Origin: Cudoniella acicularis
Taxonomy: Eukaryota > Ascomycota > Leotiomycetes > Helotiales > Helotiaceae
Reading direction: 5' to 3'
DNA length: 48,315 nucleotides
NCBI GenBank assembly: GCA_013054445.1
Contig: JAAMPI010000243.1
Location: 1-48,315 of the forward strand
This document shows, piece after piece, positions 24,158-34,967 of the stretch. Below the pieces are notes generated by a model. It saw only the letters and a program-made list of their open reading frames with translations, did not search any database and was not told the origin of the DNA. The position numbers were made by a program, and so were the translations under genes. Numbering within the stretch: the first letter of the stretch is position 1; every line of letters begins with the position of its first letter.

Positions 24158-25485
24158 ATGGGCGAAGAAAAAAGCACAGTCAAGGTTGCTGCGGTGCAAG
24201 CAGCACCCGTATCCTTTAACCTCGTTGAAAGCCTGAAAAAAAGTCGAGCATTTCACAGCACAGGCTGCTTCTCAAGGCGCAGAGCTGGTCGCTTTTCCGG
24301 AGGGGTTCCTTTCTGCGTACCCCTGGAGATATGCATTTGATGCGACTATTGGAGCACGTGAACCTCGTGGTATGACTGCAGTTTGCAGGCTTGTCGTGGG
24401 GATAGAAGCTGACATTTATAGGCCGTCAATGGTATAGGAAATATTACGAGTCTTCACTCGCGATTCCATCTCCGGAGTTCGAATTGTTGCAGAATTGTGC
24501 AAGGGATAATAGAGTAGTGCTTTCTGTTGGGATAATTGAGAAAGATGGAGGGACATTGTATTGTACCACTGTGCTGATTGGCAAGGATGGAGAACTGCTG
24601 AGTACTCACCGCAAGGTACGGAAAGTAAAAGTGAAACAAAAGAAGTGATTTAACTGATTTTGATAACAGCTCATTCCGACGGCTGCTGAACGTTTAGTGT
24701 GGGGACGTGGATCTGGAGATTCTCTGAAAGTCGTTGATGCGGGATTCGGTAAAATAGGGGGGTTGATTTGGTTTGGAACCCCCACTCACCTACAATTTCA
24801 CTTCAATTAATACTGGTCATAGCTGGGAAAATTATATGCCTGCAGCCAGGCTTGCTCTTTATCAACTTGGAATTGAGTAAGTATTTCCTCATTTCAACGT
24901 CACCTAAGATATTGAGTCGTGCATAGCATTTACATCGCGCCAAACGCGGACGACTTGCCAGCTTGGACAGCAACGATGCAACATATTGCGAAAGAGGGAC
25001 GATGTTTTGTCATCTCAGTGAATCAATTTTGCAAGGTATAATACTTGTCTTTAATCCTTTCGGTAACATTGTCTGATATTTCTAAGGTCTCCGACTTCCC
25101 AGCCGATTATCCTCCGTTCACGCAAGGCCATCACGACCGCAACCCGGAAGGAGAACCTTGGAAGAAGGAAGATATTCTGAATCACGGAGGCTCTTGTGTC
25201 ATTAGTCCGCTAGGAACTTTTATTGCTGAACCGGTTTGGGATAAGGAGGAAATTATTTATGCAACTCTGAAGCTTTCTGATCTCGCTGAGGCAAGAGTGA
25301 GTTTGTGGTTAAGTAGTTAAGTGAGCGTTGCTGACTTTCGTGACAGATGGATTTTGATCCTGTTGGGAGTTACGCCAGACCAGATATATTGTGAGTCATT
25401 AAGCTTTTACAAAAGTCGTAATACTAACCTTTGCAGTACTTTAAGTGTGAATAAAAAGCGGGGAGCAAATGTTACTTTTGATTAG
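24158..25485 (+). CDS. Nitrilase (C-N hydrolase superfamily), one frame break
   Basis: Branch-1 type nitrilase: hydrolyses nitriles to carboxylic acid and ammonia, sometimes to amide. Eight exons: 24158-24369, 24422-24615, 24670-24770, 24823-24876, 24927-25035, 25087-25296, 25347-25390 and 25437-25485; 323 residues once a single extra base is discounted. The Glu-Lys-Cys triad is present: Glu49 in FPEGF, Lys135 in HRKLIPT and Cys169 in GGLICWENYMP, with the cysteine codon split by an intron. [19 protein letters not shown] and [12 protein letters not shown] are also typical of plant and fungal nitrilases. The break is a seven-A run at 24236-24242 where six keep the frame; all seven introns and the rest of the frame are clean, so a sequencing error or very recent mutation is likely. 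Head-to-head with the acetyltransferase. Confidence 0.88.
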
Positions 25486-25911
25486 TCGCTTCAGATAGCG
25501 AAAGACTTAATTAGACTACCCTTATTTCACTTGTTGTCCTTTTCATGATCCAACTTTGGAATTTTAAATTCCCTTTGCATTCAATTGATTCACAAAATAG
25601 AGATGTGATAGCTGTTGGGTGGAAGAAAGTCCAAGATGCTGAAAGATTTGAGAGCCAAGTCTAAACGAAAGGTGGGATTTTCACGGAGCACTAAGAACAT
25701 TTGTCTCGGAAAGAACAGAGTGACAGTAAAATACGAAAACACAGTAAATAAAACTAGAATAAGTAGAAAAACAGCTTCATTAAATTATACCTTCTTCTCC
25801 GTATCAACCGATTCAACTCCATCTTCTACTCACCTCCCACGAAACAGAAACCAAACTTCCAGCATTCTCACAACCATAGCTCTCACAAACAACCCAACTC
25901 AACAAATAATC
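25486..25911. other. Intergenic region
   Basis: AT-rich spacer between the nitrilase and a small plus-strand gene. The last 120 bases are rich in CA/TC with CAACCCAACTCAAC, typical of a fungal 5' leader. No gene recognised. Confidence 0.5.
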
Positions 25912-26201
25912 ATGTGTTCGCCCGCAAGTATTACCTACAACAGATGCGGACACACCGTGGGGGCATCAAGGTATGCCCTACAGCCCTCCAAAGGAAGAAA
26001 AAACTAAGAATATACACCGACGAATATGGGGATCAATTGCCCATTTGGCAGTGTAAGCGACTCTCCGCCACTGGCGCACTGGTTCAAGATATTGACCAAT
26101 TGTGCTTTCTTTGTGAGGCAGAACTCCCCAAAGAACCTACCTTTTGGCAGAAATTGAAGAAGTTTGTAAGAGAGAAGGCCTTTCGCTTGGACAAGAATTG
26201 A
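25912..26201 (+). CDS. Small Cys-containing hypothetical protein, structure uncertain
   Basis: An ATG at 25912 opens a frame with MCSPASITYNRCGHT, resembling the start of a common family of small fungal proteins with paired Cys and His. A different frame, ending at 26201, encodes a plausible C-terminus with IWQCKRLS and LCFLCEAEL. The two are joined either by a very short intron (about 38 nt, GTATGC...CTAAG, starting near 25972) or by one missing A in the A-run near 25998. Both give about 85-95 residues with four to five cysteines. Function unknown; the pattern suggests metal binding. A neighbouring short frame near 26676 begins in the same style (MCSCTYQ) and could be a decayed relative. Confidence 0.4.
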
Positions 26202-27329
26202 GGTACGGAAGGATTCAGTGGTGGAATTTGAGAACAGTGCCTGAGACTTGGTAGGAGTACTAGGATAGAATGGCAGGGTAGAAGAACAATGTATTCAGAA
26301 CAGTATTTGAAAATCAAAACACTAGAATGAGAATTGCGGAGCAGAAGAACAATGTAATAGAACAGACAAACTAGAAAATATAAATCTCTTTGTTACTATG
26401 AGACCACCATCAAAAACTTCAAAATTAATTGACTGCACAACGTCGACCACAAAGCGGGATCTCGAGAACAGTCACTAAGAACACGAACACGAACACAAAC
26501 ACCAAGCGCCAACATTAGCATAGTACAAAACCTTTAAATCCTCGAACATCAAGTTAGAAGAACCACCATCTCTGCACTCCATATCCCCCATCCATCCCGA
26601 GCAACAAACAAGACAGCACTTTCGATCCAACCCCACATCAACATTGTGTACCGAAACCCACTACCAATACTTCACATGTGCTCATGTACCTACCAAGACG
26701 CAAGCTTGCAGCGCTGCAAAGAAGCGTCGTATAGCACCGCAGGCTTGTCCTAGGCTATAGCAGCTTGAGAAGGAAAAGCCTGGCAGATGTTGGAATTGCT
26801 TGGGTAGGAAATATTTTGGTTGGTTTTATAGTAGTAGATATTTTGGTGAGTACTAAGTCGGGAAGGAAGTGGCGGTTGAGATGTGAGATAGAGAGGAGTG
26901 GTAAGTAAAAGAAATTTACCCAGGAGAGCTAGCGGAATAGGAAAGGATGAGATGAAGCAATCGGAGAGGTCGAGCGACTGCATTCACCCCACAGCCTGTA
27001 GGAAGGATTTCACCTTGCTCTTCCAAAGCATTGGCGGAATGTAGAATGAAGCAATAATTAATGACAACAATCATAATTTGTGAAATGGATAATTCGCGTT
27101 TCCCCATGTGAAAACTACACGTGCAGTCTTTCATTCGTCATCGTTGAGGTATCATGCATTAAAAGTCTCCATGCCACGACGTGTAGCTGCCCACATTCCC
27201 CTCCTAAGCCATCTCGAGATATTAACCAACCATCGAACGCCCAGAAGCACTCCGATTCATCCACTTTATACAATACAGCTTCCTCATCCCACAAGTTTAT
27301 ATCTTCCTCCCTTCTCCCAGCACACAATT
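26202..27329. other. Intergenic region
   Basis: About 1.1 kb without a supportable gene. A 25-codon frame at about 26676 begins like the upstream small Cys protein and may be a remnant. The rest is mixed-composition spacer and the 3' flank of the minus-strand PPxY protein gene. Confidence 0.45.
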
Positions 27330-27782
27330 CTATTGATGCCTATAATACTCCGCCGCCTCCCCATGCATCGGCGCATTCGCATAACTCTGCATCAAAGGTT
27401 GCTGCTGTTGTTGTTGATGCTGCTGAACCTTCTCCTGATACGGTGGTGGAACAAACCCAGAGTTTTGCGGCGGGGGAATATACGCTCCTGGGACAGGAGC
27501 TCCATAATGCACATCCATCGGTCTCGGGAAGTCTCCTCCATATGGCTGCGGCGCACCCAGTGGTTGAACTTGCTCATAGTTGTTATTCCCAGCATTTATG
27601 ATCCTGGTTCCTTGTCGAGCTGCCCGGCGATGACTCGAGCGTCGAACACATAAGATGATGCAGATGATGAGGATGATGACGCTGATTGAGGCGCTGACGA
27701 TGATTGCAGCGAGGGAGGGTTGGCGCCGGTAGTAGACGACGTATTCGTCGCGTTTGAGGAGCTCTGAGAGAGTTGGTGCCAT
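27330..27782 (-). CDS. Single-pass membrane protein with Pro/Gln-rich PPxY tail
   Basis: Intronless, 150 residues. A short N-terminal segment is followed by one strong transmembrane helix (about residues 24-45) and a basic stop-transfer stretch (RRSSHRRAARQ), which puts the tail in the cytosol. The tail is rich in Pro, Gly, Tyr and Gln, contains PPPPQ and a PPPY motif (112-115), then a run of glutamines. PPxY motifs bind WW domains of Nedd4/Rsp5-type ubiquitin ligases, so a role as a membrane-anchored ligase adaptor is possible. Exact family not recognised. Three further small PPxY/membrane proteins occur at 41.7-45 kb. Confidence 0.75.
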   Translation of the reverse strand: MAPTLSELLKRDEYVVYYRRQPSLAAIIVSASISVIILIICIILCVRRSSHRRAARQGTRIINAGNNNYEQVQPLGAPQPYGGDFPRPMDVHYGAPVPGAYIPPPQNSGFVPPPYQEKVQQHQQQQQQPLMQSYANAPMHGEAAEYYRHQ

Positions 27783-28796
27783 GGTGGGTGTAGAAAGAAG
27801 GGTATCGTGATGTGTTTAGAGTTTTGGAGCAACCATGAGTGAAGGAAGCCACTGGACTCTAAGAACAGGAGAAGGAAATATCCTGAAATTGAAAACCACG
27901 ACTTGAATGGACCGAAAAGACAAAAAAATTGAAAATACAGAAGGCCGCGAGGGTACAACCGGTAGATATCTTATAAAATCTCCCAACGGCAAGCCACATA
28001 TTAAGCATCCGAGAACTCGATCCTTCAAGGTAAGCACTTTCCTGATGCGATACGACTCCCGTTTTGACGCCGTTGACGGGCGTTTTGCTAGGCTTTCAGC
28101 TCTTGGCATCATGGCATAGCAGAGTGGCGCATTCATTTTTACGAAATCGCGTGTCCTAGAAACTTGTTCAAAATTTTCATGTGAGATTCCAAGTGTTTCG
28201 TAGCGTAAAAGAAGTCGACTAGTGACCAGTCAGCCTGTCTTTTCAAAATGCACAAGTCTGGATAAACTCCTGAGAAAATTGCGTATTAACAAACGCGGTA
28301 CCAACACGAAAAATGACAATCGTAAAATTAGATGATCACCTTCGTACCGTCTTACATTCAGCGATAAGAAACTCGGCGGTGCAGACAGGGGAAAGGATAA
28401 GGTAAAGGAGGCGTGCGGGGCATCAGAGGCTGTGCCTCGCCCCTGAGCGCGTTAGCGAGTTCGGCCCGGGGGAATGTCTGTTTGGGGGAGACTCTTGTCT
28501 GTTTTAGGAGATTCTCATCTAAGATTTCAAGCGCGGTTGTGTCAAGTTTCAACACCAAGTTGGTCGCCGTTGGTTGCAACTTGATGTGAAATTGACATAA
28601 AATCCGACTTTGAGATAGGAGGGAAATGAGAGGGCTGCAAGTTAAGTGGAGGTGAGATTTGGCGCAAGTCCATAACCGCACTTCATTTTCTCAGCATAGA
28701 GTCAGCGCAAATCATTTTGTGTCTTCTAACAGATCGCAGAACTTCAAGACTTGAAAGGAACAGCTTGTTGAAAGAGCAGCTTCAAGTAGATACCGA
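27783..28796. other. Intergenic region
   Basis: About 1 kb. The part near 27783-28120 is the promoter of the PPxY protein gene. A GC-rich section at about 28405-28470 stands out from its surroundings and resembles dispersed-repeat remnants, but I cannot show a repeat from the window alone. No gene supported. Confidence 0.45.
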
Positions 28797-31414
28797 CTAG
28801 TATCGCTCGATAATCCATTTCCACTTCTCATGAACGCCCATCGCACTGATGTTCGCAAACTCCGCCCTCTTAACCTGCAAATATCTATTCACCACATTAT
28901 CTCCCAGCAATTTTCTCAGCACACCGTCATCTTCAAGCGCAGTCATGGCGATATTGAAGTTTTTTGGAAGCATTTTCGTCACTCCCAGCTTTTCTCTCTC
29001 GTCGATATCCAGCTCAGCCGGATCTTTTTGGCAATCACCCCAAACCATGGGCTCTTTGTCGGCAACGCCTTGAGTGCCAGACGATATGATGGCGGCCATG
29101 GCTAGGTATATATTCGCAAGTCCATCTATGCATTTGATTTCCCAATGTGAGCCCTCAATCTTCCGCAGAGCAGTCTCGCGATTTTGGGTCCCCCAAGCCA
29201 CCCATCGACCTCCAGCCCAGCAACCATCTGCAGCTCGATCATAGCTGGTCGGGTTACTATATGTAAATGCCAAGATGGCTGGCAGGTGTCGCAGAATTCC
29301 GGCGTAGAAAGCCTCATACACTTCGGTTTTGTCGCCAATTGGGGAAGTGATGGAAATGTGTGCGTGAGCAGCGGTGCCTGGTTCTGAGGCGAAAGGTTTG
29401 GGGTGCAGAGTTGCACGAATTGCGTAGCTTGCGGCTATCGTGGTGATTATTTCGCGGGTGTGCAAGAGCGTGTCGACTGCTTCAAGTGGGACGAGTGGAG
29501 GAAGTATGAATTCATATTGTCCAGTTGCTCCTTCCGCGTGCCATTGCTCCAAGTAGATGCCGGCCTCAGATAAGTTGTCGTAGATCTCGTTGAGCATGCC
29601 CAAGATCTTAGTATCGTGCAGAGCTCTGGCAGAATTCCATGCGTGACCTTCTGAACCAGCAAGTCGGATGAATGTATTAGTGTCATTGGGAGGAGCAGGG
29701 TGCGATAGGAAAACAATCTCAATTTCAAAACCAAGTAGAAATTGTAAGCCTTTGGATTGGGATATCTCAATTGTGCGTCGAAGAATTGATCTTGGACAGA
29801 GCTCGACTTCTGAGCCACCATACTCGCGAAACTCGCCTTGTACAGATGCATAACCCTTGCAAGGGCCGGGGGCAATGGAGCTAAATATTGCCTGGAGTTT
29901 ATACTCTCCGCTAGCTGTCATTCCAGGTGCGAGAGTGTCGTTTTGCAAAAGACCCAAGCTGGCTTTTGTTATTCCAATTGAAAGGTGCTCATTGCTTTGA
30001 AGAACACTTAGCGCTTTTTTGACCGGGATGACTCTCAACCGTGAGGTTGCTGTATAATCTATATATTGTACGCGAATGAACTTGATAGTGGGATGTATTT
30101 CCAGGAATGTCGTGAGAGCTTGGAAATCAGCTCTGTTAGGTTGGGTACGGATAGTCAAAGTATTGGAAAGTGGCCGCAGTGGCAAGCCTAGGCCATAAAG
30201 ATCATTCGATGTTTTGAAAAACATGTCTTCAACAGCTTTTTTCGCCTGCAATACGGTCATGGCACCTTCCCGGACATATTCAGGAAGGACCTAAGGAATT
30301 AGTAAAGCGAATGATTTTCGGGAGGCATACTTACAATCTCCAAGGCCTCCCTCACTTGCATGACGGCAAGGAGGTACGTTTCCGGAAACCAATGACCGTC
30401 TGTACTCCAGAGAACCTTTTCAGTAGGGCAGAGCTCCAGGATCTCACGAATGACCTTTTCTTGTCCATCTTTGCTCAAAAACGGAAAAACTTCGCCGATG
30501 TCTGCGTAGACATTTTGGTATACAGAAGCGAGATACCCAGCTTCTTTCGTCCATGGATAGCTTGCATGAAGTAGGACAATCGGCACAGTTGGGTATCGCC
30601 TGATGAATGGTTGTAGTTGAGAGGGTGATGACCGTGTTAGTGTGATATCGTTATCACCCAGACCTGTGTGGAACTGGAACGGCTTCTTAGGTCTAGGGGA
30701 ATCTCGGATCAAGTCGGCTGTAAGGTTTACCAAGCACCAGTTGATGATTTGACGGTCGATCCTCTTGAATGTTTTCGCCTCTGCCTCCTCCAATTCGGAG
30801 AAAAGACTCTTGAATTCAACGAAGAATTCTTCGTTCGAACAAGTCGAGACATCTAGTCCAGTCCTGTAGCATATAACGGATTTGAAGCCGACTACCTCTG
30901 GATCCAGAATGGCCTTGCGAATGGCATCGGTAAAACGCCTACCAAAGTGTTGGACAGCAAGCCCAAGAGTGATACCCTCCTCATTAAGAAGCCCCTCAAT
31001 GATCTCCTCAGCAACCTTTTCAATTCTCACTATTCTCTTGCACTTGCTTCTCGTTAAACGGTCGTGCCAAGAATAGTCGAAGACTTCATCTTTTCCGTCC
31101 AATCCATCGTCAACCAAGATCGTCTCGATTCCCTCCAAACATTGCTTCATCCAAGCATCATCCGGCTTTTCCCTCTCTTTCTTGATCGCCTCAACCACTG
31201 CTTCCCAAGTAGCTAAACATCCCAAGATTTTAGATAATTGCTTAACAGCTCGAATGTGCGAGAGTGACGAAGTTGCAGCTTTCATGGCATCCCCATGAGC
31301 TTCTGTTGTGATGGCCAAGAGTGGGTATTTCCCGTGCGCCGATGGGATGAGTAGAGGATGAGCATGATTATCGATTATGGGCGTGGTACGAATAGCCGTA
31401 ATGAGCTCGTCCAT
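28797..31414 (-). CDS. fluG: FluG-type protein: amidohydrolase plus glutamine-synthetase domain
   Basis: Two exons, 31414-30335 and 30290-28797, encode 857 residues, close to the 865 of Aspergillus nidulans FluG. Residues 1-360 form an amidohydrolase-2 domain with metal-site candidates HAH in IIDNHAHP, His in FQFHTGLGDND, His in IVLLHASYPW and Asp in WSTDGHWFPE. Residues from about 430 form a type-I glutamine-synthetase domain with FLLGFEIEIVFL, ATGQYEFILPP, the LHPKPFASEPGTAAHAHISI loop and NRETALRKI. FluG in Aspergillus makes an extracellular signal for conidiation; in other fungi its role varies. The intron lies between the two domains. Whether the amidoligase half works on products of the adjacent nitrilase block is open; the block's promoter element is not seen upstream. 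Confidence 0.92.
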
Positions 31415-32002
31415 GGTCTTGAATTGAGTATAGAGAGTATCAATATACTGACGTTGATTAAGGGGATGTTACACAGGTACAATTGCAGGACTCCAAACCA
31501 CTCACGAGGTCACCACGGAAAAACAAAGATGTCGTGATTCGGCAGCCAAACAACGTAAGTAAAAGTAGACGAAACCCACGTTTTATTTTCTGCCAGTATC
31601 GCTAGTAGGATCGTCCGAAAGCTTGCCTTTGTTATTTGCTAGTTAGATCTGACGCGCTTATGCAGTTTTCCGACGGTCGAGCCTGCATCGCGGGAAGACA
31701 CGTGACTGGATTCTGATCACTACCTATCTGGGTATATGTAAAAGTTGCTACAAACAAGCTGAGACGGATCAATTGTTTATTTCGGGGACCAAACAGCATT
31801 GATGATACTTTTGAGAGGTAGAACAGGCATAAGGCTAGGCTTATGACCCCACCAGCATAGAATATTTACATGTCAAAAGCCGCAAAACCGGGTATCATTG
31901 TGCTGAGATTTTTCTGTACAGTTCCTCATGTTCATATCGTTATTATCATAACAAATCCCACCATATACTAATATATACCTATGAGGAGCAATACCTTTAC
32001 CT
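31415..32002. other. Intergenic region, fluG promoter
   Basis: A 588-bp gap holding the fluG promoter and the 3' flank of the AT-hook gene. AT-rich near 31850-31990. No gene or repeat seen. Confidence 0.5.
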
Positions 32003-32971
32003 TTAGGTCGATGTGGAATTCGATGAAGTTTCTGGATTTTGATCTGCAGATGATTCGACCGCTGCCAATCCCGGTTTAACTAGATGTTTTCGCTCCTCGC
32101 CCATAATAACTAATAGAAGTGGCGTATTAGAGTCTATTTTTATAAAGTTTCTGGTTTGACAAGGTACTAAGTCTTGGGAATGCTTACGTCTTTCATATAA
32201 AACCCAACTTGTAACGATCAATATCGGCATTGCAACTATTGCCATTGTGACTTTCCTTGCCACTAGTTTATAATTCGGAGGTAGCGCTTGACTCCCACTT
32301 GCGGCTGGCCTCGCTCCTGCTCTTGATGTAATATTGGATACTATTTCCGAGTTCAGAGCAGCGATTGGAATACGTGGTTTTGTTGTTGGTATTGGTGCGG
32401 GTTCCTTAAAAGGTGGAGGTGGAGGATTTGCTGGTTTCGGGGGAGAAGGAGTATGGGTCGATTTCGGGGGTACTGGAATTGGTTTCGGAGGTATTGGAGC
32501 TGATTTTGCGACCGGGCGGGAATTTGTTGTTGGGTTTGGAGATGGCTTTCCGGAGACTGCTTCAGGGGCTTTTGAGGACGATATGGTGACTGGCTTTGGC
32601 GCTGTAGTCTTTTGAGAGAGCTCGCGGACTTTGCCTAGGATCTTAGATGTCTCTGGCGTCATTTGCCGTCTTGTTATAGGTTTCGTTGGAGAGGGTTGCG
32701 CTTCGACATTCTTCACACCCGGTGATGGTGAAGGTTTGGGAGCGCTCTTCGGAGGCGTCGTAGATGGTATTGTTGCTTTCGAAATGGGGTCTGCAGCTGC
32801 TGGAGATTTCGCAGGCGTGGCAGCTTTTGGCTTCGTGGTCTTCGAAGTCGTTGTTTTCGTTGATTTCGCTCGAGTCGTAGATTTCTTCGTTAGTTCTGGT
32901 ACCTCCGAATCAACCTGGTCCAGGACAATCTTCTTGGGTCGCCCACGCTTTTTCACGACTTCTGCGGACAT
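32003..32971 (-). CDS. AT-hook, Pro/Ser/Thr-rich protein with one C-terminal membrane segment
   Basis: Two exons, 32971-32188 and 32133-32003; 304 residues. The ATG at 32971 begins MSAEVVKKRGRPKK, a near-canonical AT-hook (GRP core with flanking basics) for minor-groove DNA binding. Residues about 25-230 are disordered and rich in Pro, Ser, Thr, Lys and Ala with repeated TTKPK/PPKP motifs. A hydrophobic helix follows (VTMAIVAMPILIVTSWVLY), then a short conserved-looking tail containing MGEERKHLVKPG. A DNA-binding motif and a membrane anchor in one protein suggest a nuclear-envelope or mitochondrial-nucleoid tether; this is inference. The intron is 54 nt, a multiple of three, and contains no stop, so unspliced mRNA would also be translated. 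Frames on the opposite strand are shadows. Confidence 0.75.
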   Translation of the reverse strand: MSAEVVKKRGRPKKIVLDQVDSEVPELTKKSTTRAKSTKTTTSKTTKPKAATPAKSPAAADPISKATIPSTTPPKSAPKPSPSPGVKNVEAQPSPTKPITRRQMTPETSKILGKVRELSQKTTAPKPVTISSSKAPEAVSGKPSPNPTTNSRPVAKSAPIPPKPIPVPPKSTHTPSPPKPANPPPPPFKEPAPIPTTKPRIPIAALNSEIVSNITSRAGARPAASGSQALPPNYKLVARKVTMAIVAMPILIVTSWVLYERRKHSQDLVPCQTRNFIKIDSNTPLLLVIMGEERKHLVKPGLAAVESSADQNPETSSNSTST

Positions 32972-34967
32972 GGTGACAGGCAATTGAGGTGGTAGGATGA
33001 ATGTTGATCGAATAACTCCTAAAGGGGCAATTTCAAGGTCGCGGAGAAATTCTTCCAGGGCGCGTCGGCAATTTCAGAGCGCGTTTCCCCGCGATTGTTA
33101 CTCTTCCAAGTTCCAACTCGATTATTGTCTCTTGCAAACTCTTTCAATGCAGTGCCTGGACGATGAATGTTGGGAAACAAAACGTCCTCTATTCGATCGT
33201 ACATTCAGCAGGTTGAGTTAAACATGGCCAGCACCGCAGATGCACTCTCAGCGCCGCGAAGTGGGCGCACTCTGCATGAATTCACGAAATTGACGCGAAC
33301 CCTGGGGAAAACAACCATCATCATGACTCTTCACCCAGATGCCAGGTTCATCCAAGCTATCAATCGTACCGCGCTGTTGGTTCTAGTTCTCCAAACATTC
33401 TGGAGCATTTTCCTTGAACTTCTAGCTCAATCTTAGGGTTCAGTGTTTGTCTGCGTCTATTCACCGATTCCGCTGCTCCCAGACACATCAACCCTTTTTC
33501 CACAAAGCTTTGGAGAGCGGCCTCGGTGGTGGCATGATGACATCGGCCTACTAGTCTTCGTTTCATGCTTCTTTTAGGGTAGTACCCACTCATTGTGTCT
33601 GGATTGGCTGCTGCTATCTTTAATTCCTCGCCACATACCTTTGCAATTGCACCTCAACAATGGCTATTGACGACGCTGGCAGCAGTCCTTTTGTGCTCTG
33701 AAAATGGGGCAAGGCCCGATGGAATATCGGAAACTCAGAGGTGATGCTGTTGATGTATGGAGGTGCTACCGGTTTCCGAATCCTGCCAAGAGATTGTGCT
33801 CCAGTGCTAGTTTGACCTATTAATCATTTCGTGGTAGAGGGGGACCTTCGATTTTCTTTTCCACTGCAGAGATTGATTGAAAAAGAGGCGTAGTTTGCTC
33901 TCAGAGGATCTATCAACCTGGCTTTTGGGGAAAGTTTTAATATCGCAATTTGAACGTTTCCAAGCCCTTGCCATTTGCCGCGCGTTCTTCCAATCCTTCT
34001 CAAAATATCATAATTACACAACCAAAACTGTTGCTCGGATTCACACTCCTACGCGCTTAGAAAACCTTGGCGAAACATACTCAAGGGCCTCAAAATGTTC
34101 GCCGTTACAAGCCCGAGCTGAGCCTTAAGGAGGAAGTCTATGCAATGGCGGGGGCCAACCTCCAACCGAATTTGGCAAGCATCATGCCCTTCATCATAAA
34201 GCAGCATCAGCCAAAAGGGAAAACGATTTGAATTAATCATCAAATCGTTATATGATAGCATTGGACATCTAAGTTACTTTGAGCAGTTAACTTTGGACTA
34301 TTCGACACAATTCCGAGCATCCTGGGCAAAGACGTCGACGGAACCGTCAGAAAGCCAATGCAGAAACAAAATCCTGGGTTCCTCCTAGGTTGAAGAGTTT
34401 GAATGAGAGATTTCATATCATCGCCGAAATTGTGCGATTGGAGCTTCTGGGAGGCTTAGAATTGCTACGCCCTCGTGACTTAGTCAGGATAGTGTACCCC
34501 GAGACTCTGCGTTGACCGCTTATTACGAAGACTGACTCTTGAGCTAAGTTTGGCCTCATACGAATAAATCCAATTTGCGCAGACACCGACTGCCTTCAAA
34601 ATTCTTCCTGCGGGATCATGCATCTAGGTCATTCGTCAACCAGCCACTTATGCCTGGGGCTTGTCACGTGCTTCGTATTTCTAAATCCCCCGCATGTGCA
34701 AGAGCTAAAACCAAGCTTACTTGCATCGATAAGCCTTGCCACATCCATACGGGTCGATCCGGCAGTTCGTCAATCTTCTAGAGCGTTTCACGTTCCCAAA
34801 TACTGTGAACCCCTTCCTCGTATTGACCACGCAAACCTGCAGGTGCTAAATTTAGCATCACGAAGTATAAACGAGACATCGGCCCAGCCTCAACATTGCT
34901 TTGTCGTTTCATCAAAACTCCATCACATTCGTTTCTTGTCGATCGTTACCATTAAAAAACCGCAATC
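32972..34967. other. Two-kilobase region without a convincing gene
   Basis: Contains the promoter of the AT-hook gene at its left end. A 70-codon plus-strand frame at 33224-33436 starts with ATG and ends in a hydrophobic segment, but has no recognisable motif or intron; I give it about 15 percent. The rest shows no coding pattern and no repeat. It may hold decayed sequence. Confidence 0.4.

Noticed and set aside
28358..28681. 107-codon minus-strand frame
   Set aside because: Composition does not look coding and the GC-rich part resembles dispersed-repeat remnants; no motif.
32334..32987. Long Gly/Phe-rich plus-strand frames
   Set aside because: They are exact shadows of the Pro/Ser/Thr/Lys-rich AT-hook gene on the minus strand.
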